DNA of 64,000 bases from the NCBI GenBank assembly GCA_902362375.1, contig CABIVS010000002.1, forward strand, positions 20,462-84,461, in the 5' to 3' direction. The position numbers were made by a program, and so were the translations under genes. How positions within the stretch are numbered: position 1 is the first letter of the stretch; each line of letters starts with the position of its first letter. This DNA is from Bacteroidaceae bacterium (GTDB lineage: Bacteria > Bacteroidota > Bacteroidia > Bacteroidales > Bacteroidaceae). This document shows positions 1 through 8,700 of this stretch, one piece after another. Under the pieces are notes generated by a model. That model was not told the origin of the DNA and searched no databases. It worked only from the letters and a program-made list of their open reading frames with translations.

Positions 1-1047
1 GGATGCGCTTAAGGTATGTTCGTGAGTGATCCCTGTTTGTTTGCCGTGAGAAGTCCAGTCGTATGAACCTACTAAAGATGGATCGTAAACTCCGTTTACC
101 CATGCCTTCTCGATGTTCTGCCATGAAGAGGTTACACTGCCGAATGCAGCTTTATCTGCTTCATAAGTCGGAGTGGCGGAAGCATAAGATCCTGCATTGT
201 ATTTAGCTAAGCGGGCATAATCCAGCCATTCGGAGGCAGACATCATCTTTGTTACATCGTGTAGTGTTTCAAAAGTGACAGTACCGGAATAGTTCAGGGT
301 TACCTTCCCTTCTTTTCCTTTTTTAGTAGTCACAAGAATGACACCATTGGCACCACGTGAACCATAAATTGCTGTGGCTGAAGCATCTTTCAGAATGTCA
401 ATAGATTCAATATCGGAAGGATTGATGTTTTCAATGCCTCCATTTTGAATGACCATACCGTCTACCACATACAACGGACCCTGTTCCGCATTAATGGAGC
501 GTTGTCCACGGATATTAATGTTACCGACCTCTCCGGGACGTTGACTGGACGTGATATCTACACCGGCTGTTTTGCCTTGCATTCCTTCCAGTGCGTTTCT
601 TACAGGCATTGCTTTCAGTTCTTTTTCTCCTACGCGAGCCATAGCACCGGTTACGTCACTTTTTTTCTGGACTCCATATCCTACAACTACTACTTCGTCT
701 AAGGTTTCTGTATCTTCTTGAAGAGTAATTTGGAAGTTAGTATTTCCGGCCACGGATACTTCTTGTTTTTTATATCCTATATAAGTGATAGTGATTGTAC
801 CTTTCATTGGCACATTGGAAAGAGAAAACTTGCCATTTAAATCGGTAATTGTACCATTAGTAGTACCATTAACCAATACACTGGCACCAATAACCGGTTC
901 TCCGGTGAAATCTGTAACTGTGCCCGAAATTGTCTTATTCTGGGCATAAGATTCTACTATTAAAAAAGAAAACAAAGTGAGGAGAAATAGCCGTCGGATA
1001 GTATCCTTATAGGCGTACAGGTGATTACCTTTTTTGTTGCTTTTCAT
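1..1047 (-). CDS. SusC-like TonB-dependent outer-membrane transporter, 5' part (cut by window edge)
   Basis: Reading the minus strand from ATG at 1047 gives an open frame to base 1. It begins MKSNKKGNHLYAYK, followed by a hydrophobic signal ending near VESYAQ. Next comes a carboxypeptidase-regulatory-like domain (GTVTDFTGEPVIGASVLV), the link ETLDEVVVVGYG and a TonB plug with YVVDGMV and SIDILKDASATAIYGSRGAN, all hallmarks of SusC proteins. About 349 residues are present of the usual 1000 or so; the barrel and any SusD partner lie outside the window. The gene diverges from the fimbrillin/SusC operon on the right, with the recombinase segment between them. The only good promoter seen facing it lies inside that segment (1310-1317), so its expression probably depends on segment orientation. 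Family assignment is firm; substrate is unknown. Confidence 0.93.
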   Translation of the reverse strand, partial: MKSNKKGNHLYAYKDTIRRLFLLTLFSFLIVESYAQNKTISGTVTDFTGEPVIGASVLVNGTTNGTITDLNGKFSLSNVPMKGTITITYIGYKKQEVSVAGNTNFQITLQEDTETLDEVVVVGYGVQKKSDVTGAMARVGEKELKAMPVRNALEGMQGKTAGVDITSSQRPGEVGNINIRGQRSINAEQGPLYVVDGMVIQNGGIENINPSDIESIDILKDASATAIYGSRGANGVILVTTKKGKEGKVTLNYSGTVTFETLHDVTKMMSASEWLDYARLAKYNAGSYASATPTYEADKAAFGSVTSSWQNIEKAWVNGVYDPSLVGSYDWTSHGKQTGITHEHTLSAS

Positions 1048-1237
1048 ACTTTAATTATTAAGTTATAAATATTGGTTTATATAGCCTTTATTGTTCATTT
1101 TCTTTTCGTCTTCTTTTGAGGACTTTTTATCTCTTGCTTTATTATATGGGGATATTCCTGTAATATAGGATTTTATAGAGGATTGGTAATGTAATGTATT
1201 ATATAATATTTATATATTTACATAGTGTATTTATTGT
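1048..1237. other. AT-rich leader between partial SusC and left inverted repeat
   Basis: No gene is seen. On the minus strand I find no TAnnTTTG box between 1048 and 1237. A transcript from the promoter at 1310-1317 would therefore carry an untranslated leader of roughly 250 bases, including the left repeat. Confidence 0.5.
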
Positions 1238-1269
1238 TATTAAGTTAAACAAAAGTTAGATTCTCTTTT
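1238..1269 (+). repeat. Left inverted repeat (IRL) of invertible segment
   Basis: These 32 bases begin TATTAAGTTAAAC and end GATTCTCTTTT. They are the exact reverse complement of 2819-2850. Identity stops at 1237/2851 on the outside and 1270/2818 on the inside. This is the likely crossover site. Confidence 0.9.
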
Positions 1270-1309
1270 TAAAAGAAACTTTTTACATTCTACCTGTGAA
1301 AAAGTGTTG

Positions 1310-1362
1310 CAAACATAACGACTTAATCAAGATATAGCAATGCAGAATCGTACAAATGCATG
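1310..1362 (-). promoter_or_regulatory. Outward (leftward) promoter of the invertible segment with operator-like element
   Basis: On the minus strand, TATGTTTG at 1317-1310 matches the Bacteroides -7 box TAnnTTTG. ATTG lies 20 bases upstream (1341-1338) as a -33 box. A 26-base operator-like element spans 1362-1337, with core TGTACGATTCTGCATT. Its CAT block begins 26 bases upstream of the -7 box, the same spacing as at PL26, GH105 and PL11-GH105. Transcription would start near 1302 and run through the left repeat into the partial SusC. If the segment inverts, the -7 box lands at 2771-2778 reading right. Confidence 0.6.
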
Positions 1363-1369
1363 GAAAATA

Positions 1370-1395
1370 CCGTCTTTTGCACGATATTCCATGTT
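1370..1395 (+). promoter_or_regulatory. Second operator-like element, facing the recombinase gene
   Basis: The core TGCACGATATTCCATG closely matches the pectin-gene operator consensus TGNAYRATATTCYATT. It lies back to back with the copy at 1337-1362. Part of the pair forms an imperfect palindrome, CATGGAA...TTCCATG, over 1359-1393. No perfect -7 box stands at the standard distance; TCTTTTTG at 1434-1441 is one base off. Its role at the recombinase gene is a guess. Confidence 0.4.
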
Positions 1396-1491
1396 ATGGG
1401 TGCGATTTTCGATTGGTGACCAATGACTATGAATCTTTTTGTTTCTATTTTATTGTATTGAAAATAGTAATTTATAAACCTAAAAAACGAT

Positions 1492-2670
1492 ATGGCGAAT
1501 TTTTCAATTGTAATTGTTCCAACTAAAAAATTATCAAATGGCAGACATCGGATAAGGGTAGCAGTAGCCCACCATTCACAAACCAGATATATATCTACCC
1601 AGTTTACTTTGGATTCTGCCAACCAGTTAAAAAATGGTAGAGTAGTAAGGCATGAGAATGCTGCAAATATGAACATTTGTCTTCGAAGACTAATCAATGA
1701 GTATGAGGAAATTGTTACATCAATCAGCTATTTACCTGTAATCTCATGTACTGAGCTAATACGTATTATCACTTATGAACAAAAGAAAAAAGGAATCACT
1801 TTTCAAACTGTTGCGAAAGAGTATATGGATTTTATGAAAGGAAAAGAACGGGAGAAATCTTATAAACTCTACAAGATAGCTACAGAGAGATTCATTAAGT
1901 ATATGAATGGAGATTTCCCTCTAATACAGTTGAGTCCTCTCCATATACAAGGATTTTCAAAAGCTCTCCGTAAAGAGAATCTGGCAGATACTACTATCAG
2001 GATATATTTGACTCTGATAAAAGTCGTATTGAATTATGCAGGTAAAATGAACTATGTAACTTATTCTATCCATCCTTTTGTTCTCTTTAAAATGCCTGCA
2101 AGTAATGTACGAGAACTCGATTTGTCAGTAGATGAATTAAAGAGAATACGAGACACTCGTCTTTTTAAATCTTCTCAATCTATAGTAAGAGATATTTTTA
2201 TGCTTACTTATTATTTAGGTGGTATTAACTTGAGAGATTTGTTGGCATATAATTTTAAAGATAAAAAGTATATGAGATATATACGTCATAAAACACGTAA
2301 TAGTAAAAAAGGAGAGAATGAAATTGCATTTACTCTACAACCCGAAGCAAAAGCTATCATAGATAAATATCTGACTAGAGACGGGTATTTAAAATTTGGA
2401 AAGTATTCATCTTATAGACAGATATACAGTTTGATTTTTCGACATATAGACAAGGTGGCACGACTTTCAGGGATAAGTAAAAAGGTTACTTACTATTCTG
2501 CTCGAAAGACATTTGCACAACATGGATATAATTTAGGAATCCAAATTGAGAAAATAGAGTATTGCATAGGGCACAGTATGAAAAACAATCGTCCTATATT
2601 CAATTATATCAAAATTATGCAAGAACATGCTGATAAAGTATTTAGGGAAATATTAAATCAGTTATTATAA
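1492..2670 (+). CDS. Tyrosine-type site-specific recombinase (XerD/phage-integrase family, Bacteroidota type)
   Basis: This 392-residue protein has the usual layout: an N-terminal arm-binding region (to about 105), a SAM-like core-binding domain (about 105-210) and a C-terminal catalytic domain. Recognisable catalytic blocks are YIRHKT (beta-hairpin Lys), YYSARKTF (Arg338, with Tyr335 where HxxR has His) and GH at 360-361. Two positions are unusual. The first catalytic Arg, expected in a YLRGM-like block, is Gly243 in YYLGGIN. The place of the nucleophilic Tyr, nine residues after the GH histidine, is Phe370, with Tyr372 two residues on. The gene sits alone inside the inverted repeats with its own terminator, so the likely job is inverting the segment. 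It is AT-rich relative to the transport genes. Family is certain; activity is uncertain because of the altered residues. Confidence 0.88.
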   Translation: MANFSIVIVPTKKLSNGRHRIRVAVAHHSQTRYISTQFTLDSANQLKNGRVVRHENAANMNICLRRLINEYEEIVTSISYLPVISCTELIRIITYEQKKKGITFQTVAKEYMDFMKGKEREKSYKLYKIATERFIKYMNGDFPLIQLSPLHIQGFSKALRKENLADTTIRIYLTLIKVVLNYAGKMNYVTYSIHPFVLFKMPASNVRELDLSVDELKRIRDTRLFKSSQSIVRDIFMLTYYLGGINLRDLLAYNFKDKKYMRYIRHKTRNSKKGENEIAFTLQPEAKAIIDKYLTRDGYLKFGKYSSYRQIYSLIFRHIDKVARLSGISKKVTYYSARKTFAQHGYNLGIQIEKIEYCIGHSMKNNRPIFNYIKIMQEHADKVFREILNQLL

Positions 2671-2685
2671 AACGTTGATTCTTTT

Positions 2686-2716
2686 ATGCCTCGTCTTGAG
2701 GCATTTCTTCTGTTTT
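2686..2716 (+). terminator. Rho-independent terminator after the recombinase
   Basis: ATGCCTC (2686-2692) pairs with GAGGCAT (2698-2704) around a 5-base loop, followed by a T-rich run. It should stop recombinase transcripts before the right repeat, insulating the fimbrillin/SusC operon from read-through. Confidence 0.6.
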
Positions 2717-2728
2717 CAAGTTTTTTCT

Positions 2729-2749
2729 CTATTGAAGATTCTTCAATAG
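2729..2749. repeat. 21-bp perfect palindrome inside the invertible segment
   Basis: CTATTGAAGA and TCTTCAATAG flank a single T. It is not followed by a T-run on either strand, so a protein-binding site (recombination accessory or operator) fits better than a terminator. Function unknown. Confidence 0.4.
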
Positions 2750-2818
2750 CTGCCTCATTATTGTCTAACGGTAACTCTCTAATCCTAATAATGCTTTGAT
2801 AAACAAGGCTTTCAAGTC

Positions 2819-2850
2819 AAAAGAGAATCTAACTTTTGTTTAACTTAATA
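2819..2850 (-). repeat. Right inverted repeat (IRR) of invertible segment
   Basis: Exact reverse complement of 1238-1269, beginning AAAAGAGAATC on the plus strand. A partial third copy (TTTGTTTAACTT, 12 bases) occurs at 2965-2976, just before the fimbrillin start. Confidence 0.9.
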
Positions 2851-2960
2851 TTTTGAAGTATGATAAACTATGGAAAACACAGCCTTTCACTTATAGTCAT
2901 TAGAAAGGATGAATTTCGAGGGCTATTCTTTATTACTTATGGAGAATCTATAAATGAGAA

Positions 2961-2968
2961 TATATTTG
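2961..2968 (+). promoter_or_regulatory. Isolated -7-like box before the fimbrillin operon
   Basis: TATATTTG fits TAnnTTTG, but no TTTG-like -33 box or operator-like element stands at the usual distance, and it would leave a leader of only about 15 bases. It could be a weak inversion-independent promoter, or chance in AT-rich DNA. Confidence 0.25.
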
Positions 2969-2989
2969 TTTAACTTTAAAAAACATGGT

Positions 2990-4006
2990 ATGAAAATAAA
3001 CTATGTAACGGCTGCTTTTGCTCTGCTGCTTTTGGCGGGATGCAGTAATGACGTGAAAGAATCTGATATCAAGTTCGCAGGAGAAACAGGTGCAAAAGTT
3101 TCTTTTAGTGCAGTGATTAATAATCAAGAGGCAAGCGAACTTAAGACTAGAGCTACGGAAACAAGTTGGGAAATGGGTGACTTGGTTGGAATTACATGCG
3201 GATCCCGGCAGGTGAATATTGAGTATGAATATACCGGTGGTGAAAATAGCTTGTTTGCCGCAAAAAGTGGATATGCTGAAGATATCTGGGTATTAGGTAC
3301 TCAAGAATATGATGTGACAGCTTATTATCCGTTCACTGGAACATCAGGTACGGAAGCTGAAACCATTGAAGTGTCTACTGATAGTGAAAATCAGGCTACA
3401 GCAGAAAAACGTGAACAGATTGACTTTCTTTATGCATCAGGAAAGGCAACTGCCGAAACTCCCAATGTAAAATTAGCATTTAATCATGTAATGAGTCGTA
3501 TCAAACTGACTTTTACAGCTGGTACGAATGTTACATTGTCGGATATCACATGCTACCTTATTAATTTGAAGAAGAACGGGACATTTAATCCGAATACAGG
3601 AGAAACAACTGTAAGTATAGAATCTGTAACGTCGGATGATGATATTGTATGGACTAAAGTAGGTGCAGCTGATAATTATACGATACAGGCTATCTTATTA
3701 CCGCAAACTCCACAGAAAGAAGTCTATATCCAAGCAGGAATGAACGGATATTATTACGAAGTTCACTTTCCGAATTTGACAAAATTGGAGCCTGGGGTTT
3801 CTTATAATTATACTATTCAAGCTAATGAGTATAAAGATAATCCTTTTGTATTAACTATTACCGAAGAGACACAAATCATTGGATGGAAAAATGAAGATGG
3901 CGGAACTGTTGAGTCAGATCCGAGTGTAGCAGGAACAGGTACGAACATCACTAATCCAAGCTGGAATATCACAGAAGAAACTATTACTCCTACATCCAAA
4001 AAATGA
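2990..4006 (+). CDS. Fimbrillin-like (Mfa-like) lipoprotein
   Basis: The start is set at ATG 2990, not the in-frame ATG at 2954, because MKINYVTAAFALLLLAGC is a complete lipoprotein signal with lipobox LAGC. The twelve residues before it are encoded by the region carrying the 12-base partial repeat. The mature protein shows the fimbrillin/Mfa-like pattern: KTRATETSWEMGDLVGI near the N-terminus, then beta-rich sequence and a central LAFNHVMSRIKLTF segment. Such proteins form pili or serve as surface glycan-binding accessories when encoded beside SusC/D genes. With no fimbrial anchor or tip genes nearby, a surface role linked to the following transporters is more likely. First gene of the 2990-17930 operon and first across the right repeat. 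Binding target unknown. Confidence 0.8.
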   Translation: MKINYVTAAFALLLLAGCSNDVKESDIKFAGETGAKVSFSAVINNQEASELKTRATETSWEMGDLVGITCGSRQVNIEYEYTGGENSLFAAKSGYAEDIWVLGTQEYDVTAYYPFTGTSGTEAETIEVSTDSENQATAEKREQIDFLYASGKATAETPNVKLAFNHVMSRIKLTFTAGTNVTLSDITCYLINLKKNGTFNPNTGETTVSIESVTSDDDIVWTKVGAADNYTIQAILLPQTPQKEVYIQAGMNGYYYEVHFPNLTKLEPGVSYNYTIQANEYKDNPFVLTITEETQIIGWKNEDGGTVESDPSVAGTGTNITNPSWNITEETITPTSKK

Positions 4007-4056
4007 TATTTTGAATAAAACGAAAGAATTACTAAAAACTAAATAAAATCTGATTT

Positions 4057-5625
4057 ATGAAAGTATATAACTATATATCAATGCTTCTTCTTGGAGTAGT
4101 GTCCTTGGCTTCTTGTTCGCAGGATGACGGGATAGAAGGTGAAAATATGGGAACTTTACAAGGCTTCCAAATCAGCGTATCTGAAGATGGCTTTCAAACT
4201 GTAAATGCTCCTGGAACGCGGGCTACGGAGAATAATTATACAACTAAATTTTCCGAAGGCGATATGATTGGTATTTTCGCAGTCAAAGGTGAAAATATTG
4301 TTGAAGATATAAATAACCGCCAATTTACGTATCAGGATGGGGAATGGGTGTTGACCGACGGTGAAGATGCTATAGAATATAAAGGTTCGGAGTTCTCTAA
4401 AATGAACTTTTATGCTTATTATCCCTATGACTCTAAAGTTACTTTCGAACCTGCGAATGATGATCCTTTCGTTACATATGTCAGCAATTGGAAAGTTGGA
4501 GTAGACCAAAGTGGTGATAACTATACTAAGTATGATTTGATGACAAGCACAGGGACTGTACAAGGTGACCGCTTGAAAGGGTCAATTGCTTTTACCATGC
4601 AGCATAGAATGGCGATGGCTGTGATACAAATGCCTGAAAAGGTGTATACCTTTACAAATACGGATGTAACACTGGAAGATTATAAATTGCCTGTAACTGT
4701 AGGTTCTTTTACTATAGATAATGTGGAGGCATCTCCTTATTATCAGGCAAGTACAGATACTTATCGCTTTTTGGTGAAACCCAATACGGCTTTTTCTATC
4801 AAAGGGACTTATACTGGAGCACAAGAAATGGATTATGCTGCTAACGGTACTTTGGAAAGTGGAACTGCAAAAAAATATGTGATCGAGGACACAAATAAGA
4901 GTTCACATCTTTTGGCTGTAGGAGACTATTATTGTGCAGATGGTTCTATTGTCAGCAAAGATGTAGAAACTGCACCAGACAATGTAATCGGTATTGTATA
5001 TCATGTAGGTAATCCGCAACCGTCAATAACAACTCCTGCTACATATACAGAAACAAATGATGCATTGCGCCGTGATTATCCAAGCTGTACGCATGGACTC
5101 GTACTGGCTATAACTTACCCGTCAGTTGGTGGAACACAAACTGCTGCATTTTCAACTAATAGAGATGTGTTTTTTGGCGGCTGGTATTCAACGGATGAAG
5201 ATTGGTCGGATAAATTTGTAGCTTGTACAACATATAATACTTCCATTGCAGCATATTTGGGATATAACAATACAGTATTAATGACGATGTCTCCTAATAC
5301 ATTTGTGTGCGACAAGGCTGTAAGTTATGTTGAGGCTTATCGTGGAGCAGTTTTCGTGCCTGCTTCTGCCTCTAGCTGGTATCTTCCCTCTTTATACGAA
5401 TTAGATGAACTCGTAAATGTTATATCTACCGTTCAAGAAAGTATTAAAAACGCAGGTGGAGAGGCTCTGGCTGTAGGTAGTCGTCATTGGAGTAGTAATG
5501 AACGTACAGGAAATACAACGGTAATATATCAGCATATACTTCAGGCTACAGGAGCATACCTGGTTGATAAATATCGAAACCAAGGAGGAGCAGCTGGTTA
5601 TTTCCCTATGATGCTTGCATTTTAA
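4057..5625 (+). CDS. Fimbrillin-like lipoprotein with C-terminal FimB/DUF1566-like region
   Basis: This 522-residue protein has lipobox LASC in its signal (MKVYNYISMLLLGVVSLASC). The N-terminal half is of Mfa-like type: GTRATENNYTTKFSEGDMIGIF, then MNFYAYYPYD and an FTMQHRMAMAVIQMP strand. The C-terminal ~120 residues (WYLPSLYELDEL, then HWSSNE) resemble the lectin-like DUF1566 modules of some Bacteroides fimbrillin-family proteins. It follows the first fimbrillin-like gene by 50 bases and precedes the SusC gene, so it is probably a surface glycan-binding or adhesive partner of the transport complex. Domain family is recalled, not computed. Confidence 0.75.
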   Translation: MKVYNYISMLLLGVVSLASCSQDDGIEGENMGTLQGFQISVSEDGFQTVNAPGTRATENNYTTKFSEGDMIGIFAVKGENIVEDINNRQFTYQDGEWVLTDGEDAIEYKGSEFSKMNFYAYYPYDSKVTFEPANDDPFVTYVSNWKVGVDQSGDNYTKYDLMTSTGTVQGDRLKGSIAFTMQHRMAMAVIQMPEKVYTFTNTDVTLEDYKLPVTVGSFTIDNVEASPYYQASTDTYRFLVKPNTAFSIKGTYTGAQEMDYAANGTLESGTAKKYVIEDTNKSSHLLAVGDYYCADGSIVSKDVETAPDNVIGIVYHVGNPQPSITTPATYTETNDALRRDYPSCTHGLVLAITYPSVGGTQTAAFSTNRDVFFGGWYSTDEDWSDKFVACTTYNTSIAAYLGYNNTVLMTMSPNTFVCDKAVSYVEAYRGAVFVPASASSWYLPSLYELDELVNVISTVQESIKNAGGEALAVGSRHWSSNERTGNTTVIYQHILQATGAYLVDKYRNQGGAAGYFPMMLAF

Positions 5626-5730
5626 AAGCATCAGGATAATTTGCTATAAGAAATATGTTGAGGATGTTGTCTAAAATAAATGGAGCGACTCTTTCAATAT
5701 GCGATTAAAAAACTATTATGAGTGATAAAT

Positions 5731-8700
5731 ATGAATAAGAAAAACTTAATAAAAGGAACTGCTCTTCCTGTCGCACTGTTTTTCTCCTTCGCCCTGCTTC
5801 CGAGTTTCGGTAATCAAGGACAAGTCTTTGCTGCCATGGACGTAGTCCAGCAGCAAGGCTTCATCAAAGGAACGGTGGTAGATGATAAAGGCGAACCGGT
5901 GATCGGTGCGAATGTAGTTGTTGAAAGCACTAATATCGGTACAATCACCGATATTGATGGTGTGTTCAAAGTCAATGTACGCCCAGGTACAAAATTGAAA
6001 ATATCCTTTATTGGATATAGCGACCAGATAGTGGCGGCAAAGAAAGATATGCGGGTTGTGCTGGTCGAAGATGCTACTGCCTTGCAAGAGGTAGAAATCG
6101 TAGCTTATGGTATGCAGAAAAAAGTGACTATGACCGGTGCGATTGCCAGTGTGAAGAGTGAGGCTTTGACACGTACATCTGTAGGTTCTGTTTCTAATGT
6201 ATTGGGAGGTCAAATGACAGGTTTGACTACTGTACAGTATTCCGGTGAGCCGGGTTCGGATGCTGCAGATATTTTTATTCGTGGTAAAGCAACGTGGGCA
6301 GATTCTACTCCATTGATACAAGTGGATGGCGTGGAACGTAGCATGAATGATATTGACCCGAATGAAATAGAGTCCATTTCTATCCTGAAAGATGCTTCGG
6401 CAACTGCTGTGTTTGGTGTTCGTGGTGCTAATGGTGTTATCTTGATAACTACTAAACGTGGTAGAGAAGGAAAGGCGAAAATTTCGTTTACTACTTCAGC
6501 TTCCGTATTGATGCCGACTAAAATGGTGGAGACGGCCAATTCGTATGACTATGCAACGTTTTATAATCAGATGCGTGCCAATGATGGGAAAGAAGCGATG
6601 TTTAGTGATGCGGTAATTCAGAAATTTAAAGATGGATCTGATCCTATTCGTTTCCCAAGTATTAACTGGGTCGATTATATCATGGGAGATGCCACCTTGC
6701 AAAGTCAACATAATGTTAATATATCCGGAGGTACGGATAAAGTACGTTATTTCATTTCTGCCGGAGCTTATACACAAGGGGGACTTTTCAATGAATTTCA
6801 GTTACCTTATAACATCAGTTATCAGTATCGTCGGTTCAACTACCGAAGTAATCTGGATATGGATGTGACAAAAACAACCACTCTGTCTTTTAATGTGGCG
6901 GGTAATGTTAATTCTTCTGATAAACCACGTACAAGTCAGGGCTCATCAGGTATGGTGAAAAATATCTATTATGCCACTCCATTCAAAAGTGCCGGTTTTG
7001 TAAATGATAAATTGGTTTACACTACAACTGACAGCTATGATGATGGAATGAGCCTGCCTTTTACTGGTGATATCGACCCATTTACTTACTATGGAGGTGG
7101 TGCTACTCGCACTAGTAATAACTCATTGAACGCTGACCTTGTTCTGGATCAGAAATTGGATTTTATCACGAAGGGACTTTCATTCAAATTGAAAGGATCT
7201 TATAATAGTTCATTCACTGTTTACAAATATCTATCCGGTGGAACAGAAATGACTTATAACCCTGTATTGTCAAGTGAGGGTATAGTAAATCTGCGCCCTG
7301 TGGATGGGAGTAAGTATACAGATGTAAGTTATAGTAGTGGTACAGGTAAATCGCGTGATTGGTATATGGAGGCAGGATTGAATTATAATCGTTCTTTCGG
7401 AAACCACAATGTAGGTGCATTGTTACTTTACAATCAGTCCAAAGAATATTATTATTCAAATACAGAATATCCGGATGTTCCGCGTGGTTATGTCGGACTG
7501 GTAGGACGTGTCACTTATGACTGGAAGAATCGTTATATGATTGAAGCTAATATGGGTTATAACGGTTCTGAGAACTTTGCTCCGGATAAACGTTTTGCTC
7601 TTTTTCCTGCAGGTTCTGTGGGTTGGGTGATGAGCGAAGAAAATTGGTTTCAACGTGCAAAACCGTTCGTTAGTTTCTTGAAATTACGTGCTAGTTTCGG
7701 ATTGGTAGGTAATGACAAGATCAGTGGTAGCCGGTTTATGTATACAGCTGACCCGTATAGCGTTAACTTAAATGATTTAACCAATCGATATGCAAGTTCT
7801 TCCGGTAGTGGTGGCTATGGCTATTTTTTCGGAACGGACGGTCTGAATGTTACAACTAGCAAAGGAGCCTACGAAAAATCAAAAAATAATCCGGACGTAT
7901 CATGGGAAAAAGCTTTCAAGCAGAATTATGGCATGGATATCAACTTCTTTGATGACCGATTATCCGCTACAATCGAATATTACAAGGAACATCGTTGGGA
8001 CATTCTGTTGCAGGATGGAACAGCGCCAGGTATGCTGGGATTTACCACACCATATTCAAATCTTGGGGAAGTGAAAAACTGGGGATGGGAATTATCACTG
8101 AAATGGAATGATAGAATAGGTAAGAATTTCCGTTATTGGGCAGGGATTAATCTCTCTTACAACCAGAATGAGATCATTGAACGTAAAGAATCACCGCAAG
8201 ATTACGACTATCAGTATTTGAAAGGTCACCGCATTGGTTCGCGTAGCCAGTATGTTTTTTGGCGTTATTACGATGAAAGTACTCCCGAACTGTATGAAAA
8301 GACATTCAATCGTCCATTCCCAACACATTCAGTAGACTTGAAAAATGGGGATGCTGTGTACGTTGACTTAAATGGTGACCGTCAAATAGACTCTAACGAT
8401 ATGAGTTACGACTATGGATTTACGGATGATCCGGAATATATGGTTGGTCTTAATTTCGGATTTGCCTGGAAGAATTGGGAAGTAAATACACAGTGGACAG
8501 GGGCTTGGAATGTAAGCCGTATGATTTCAGATGTATTCCGTCAGCCCTTTGTCTCTTCTGCTACCAAGACCGGGGGGGGACTGTTGGCTTACCACTTGAC
8601 CAATACATGGACTACAGAGAATCCTTCGCAGAATGCGGAATATCCTCGTGCAACTTGGGATAATGCGGACAATAACTATGCCACTTCTACACTGTATGAG

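Larger units (their letters stand above)
1238..2850. mobile_element. Predicted invertible DNA segment carrying a tyrosine recombinase and an outward promoter
   Basis: The segment is bounded by perfect 32-bp inverted repeats and contains one recombinase gene (1492-2670). It also holds a Bacteroides-type promoter at its left end pointing out over the left repeat, a terminator behind the recombinase, and two copies of the operator-like element shared with the pectin genes. It separates two divergent outer-membrane operons. This is the architecture of phase-variable promoter inversions known in Bacteroides (SusC/D and capsule loci). Inversion itself cannot be seen in one sequence; it is inferred from the perfect repeat identity and the layout. 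Confidence 0.75.

Noticed and set aside
445..702. Plus-strand 85-codon frame inside the left SusC region
   Set aside because: It is antisense to the clearly coding minus-strand SusC plug and has no signal, motif or promoter.
1359..1393. CATGGAA...TTCCATG palindrome as a terminator
   Set aside because: The arms are short and imperfect, there is no T-run, and it coincides with parts of two oppositely oriented operator-like elements, which explain it better.
1238..2850. Recombinase region as an integrated prophage or conjugative element
   Set aside because: It contains only one gene and its ends are inverted, not direct, repeats. No mobilisation, phage or tRNA-attachment sequence is present, so an invertible segment fits better.
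5746..6321. Minus-strand 191-codon frame antisense to SusC
   Set aside because: Antisense shadow of a strongly conserved coding region; composition is non-protein-like. The same applies to the long antisense frames in SusD, HTCS and GH2.
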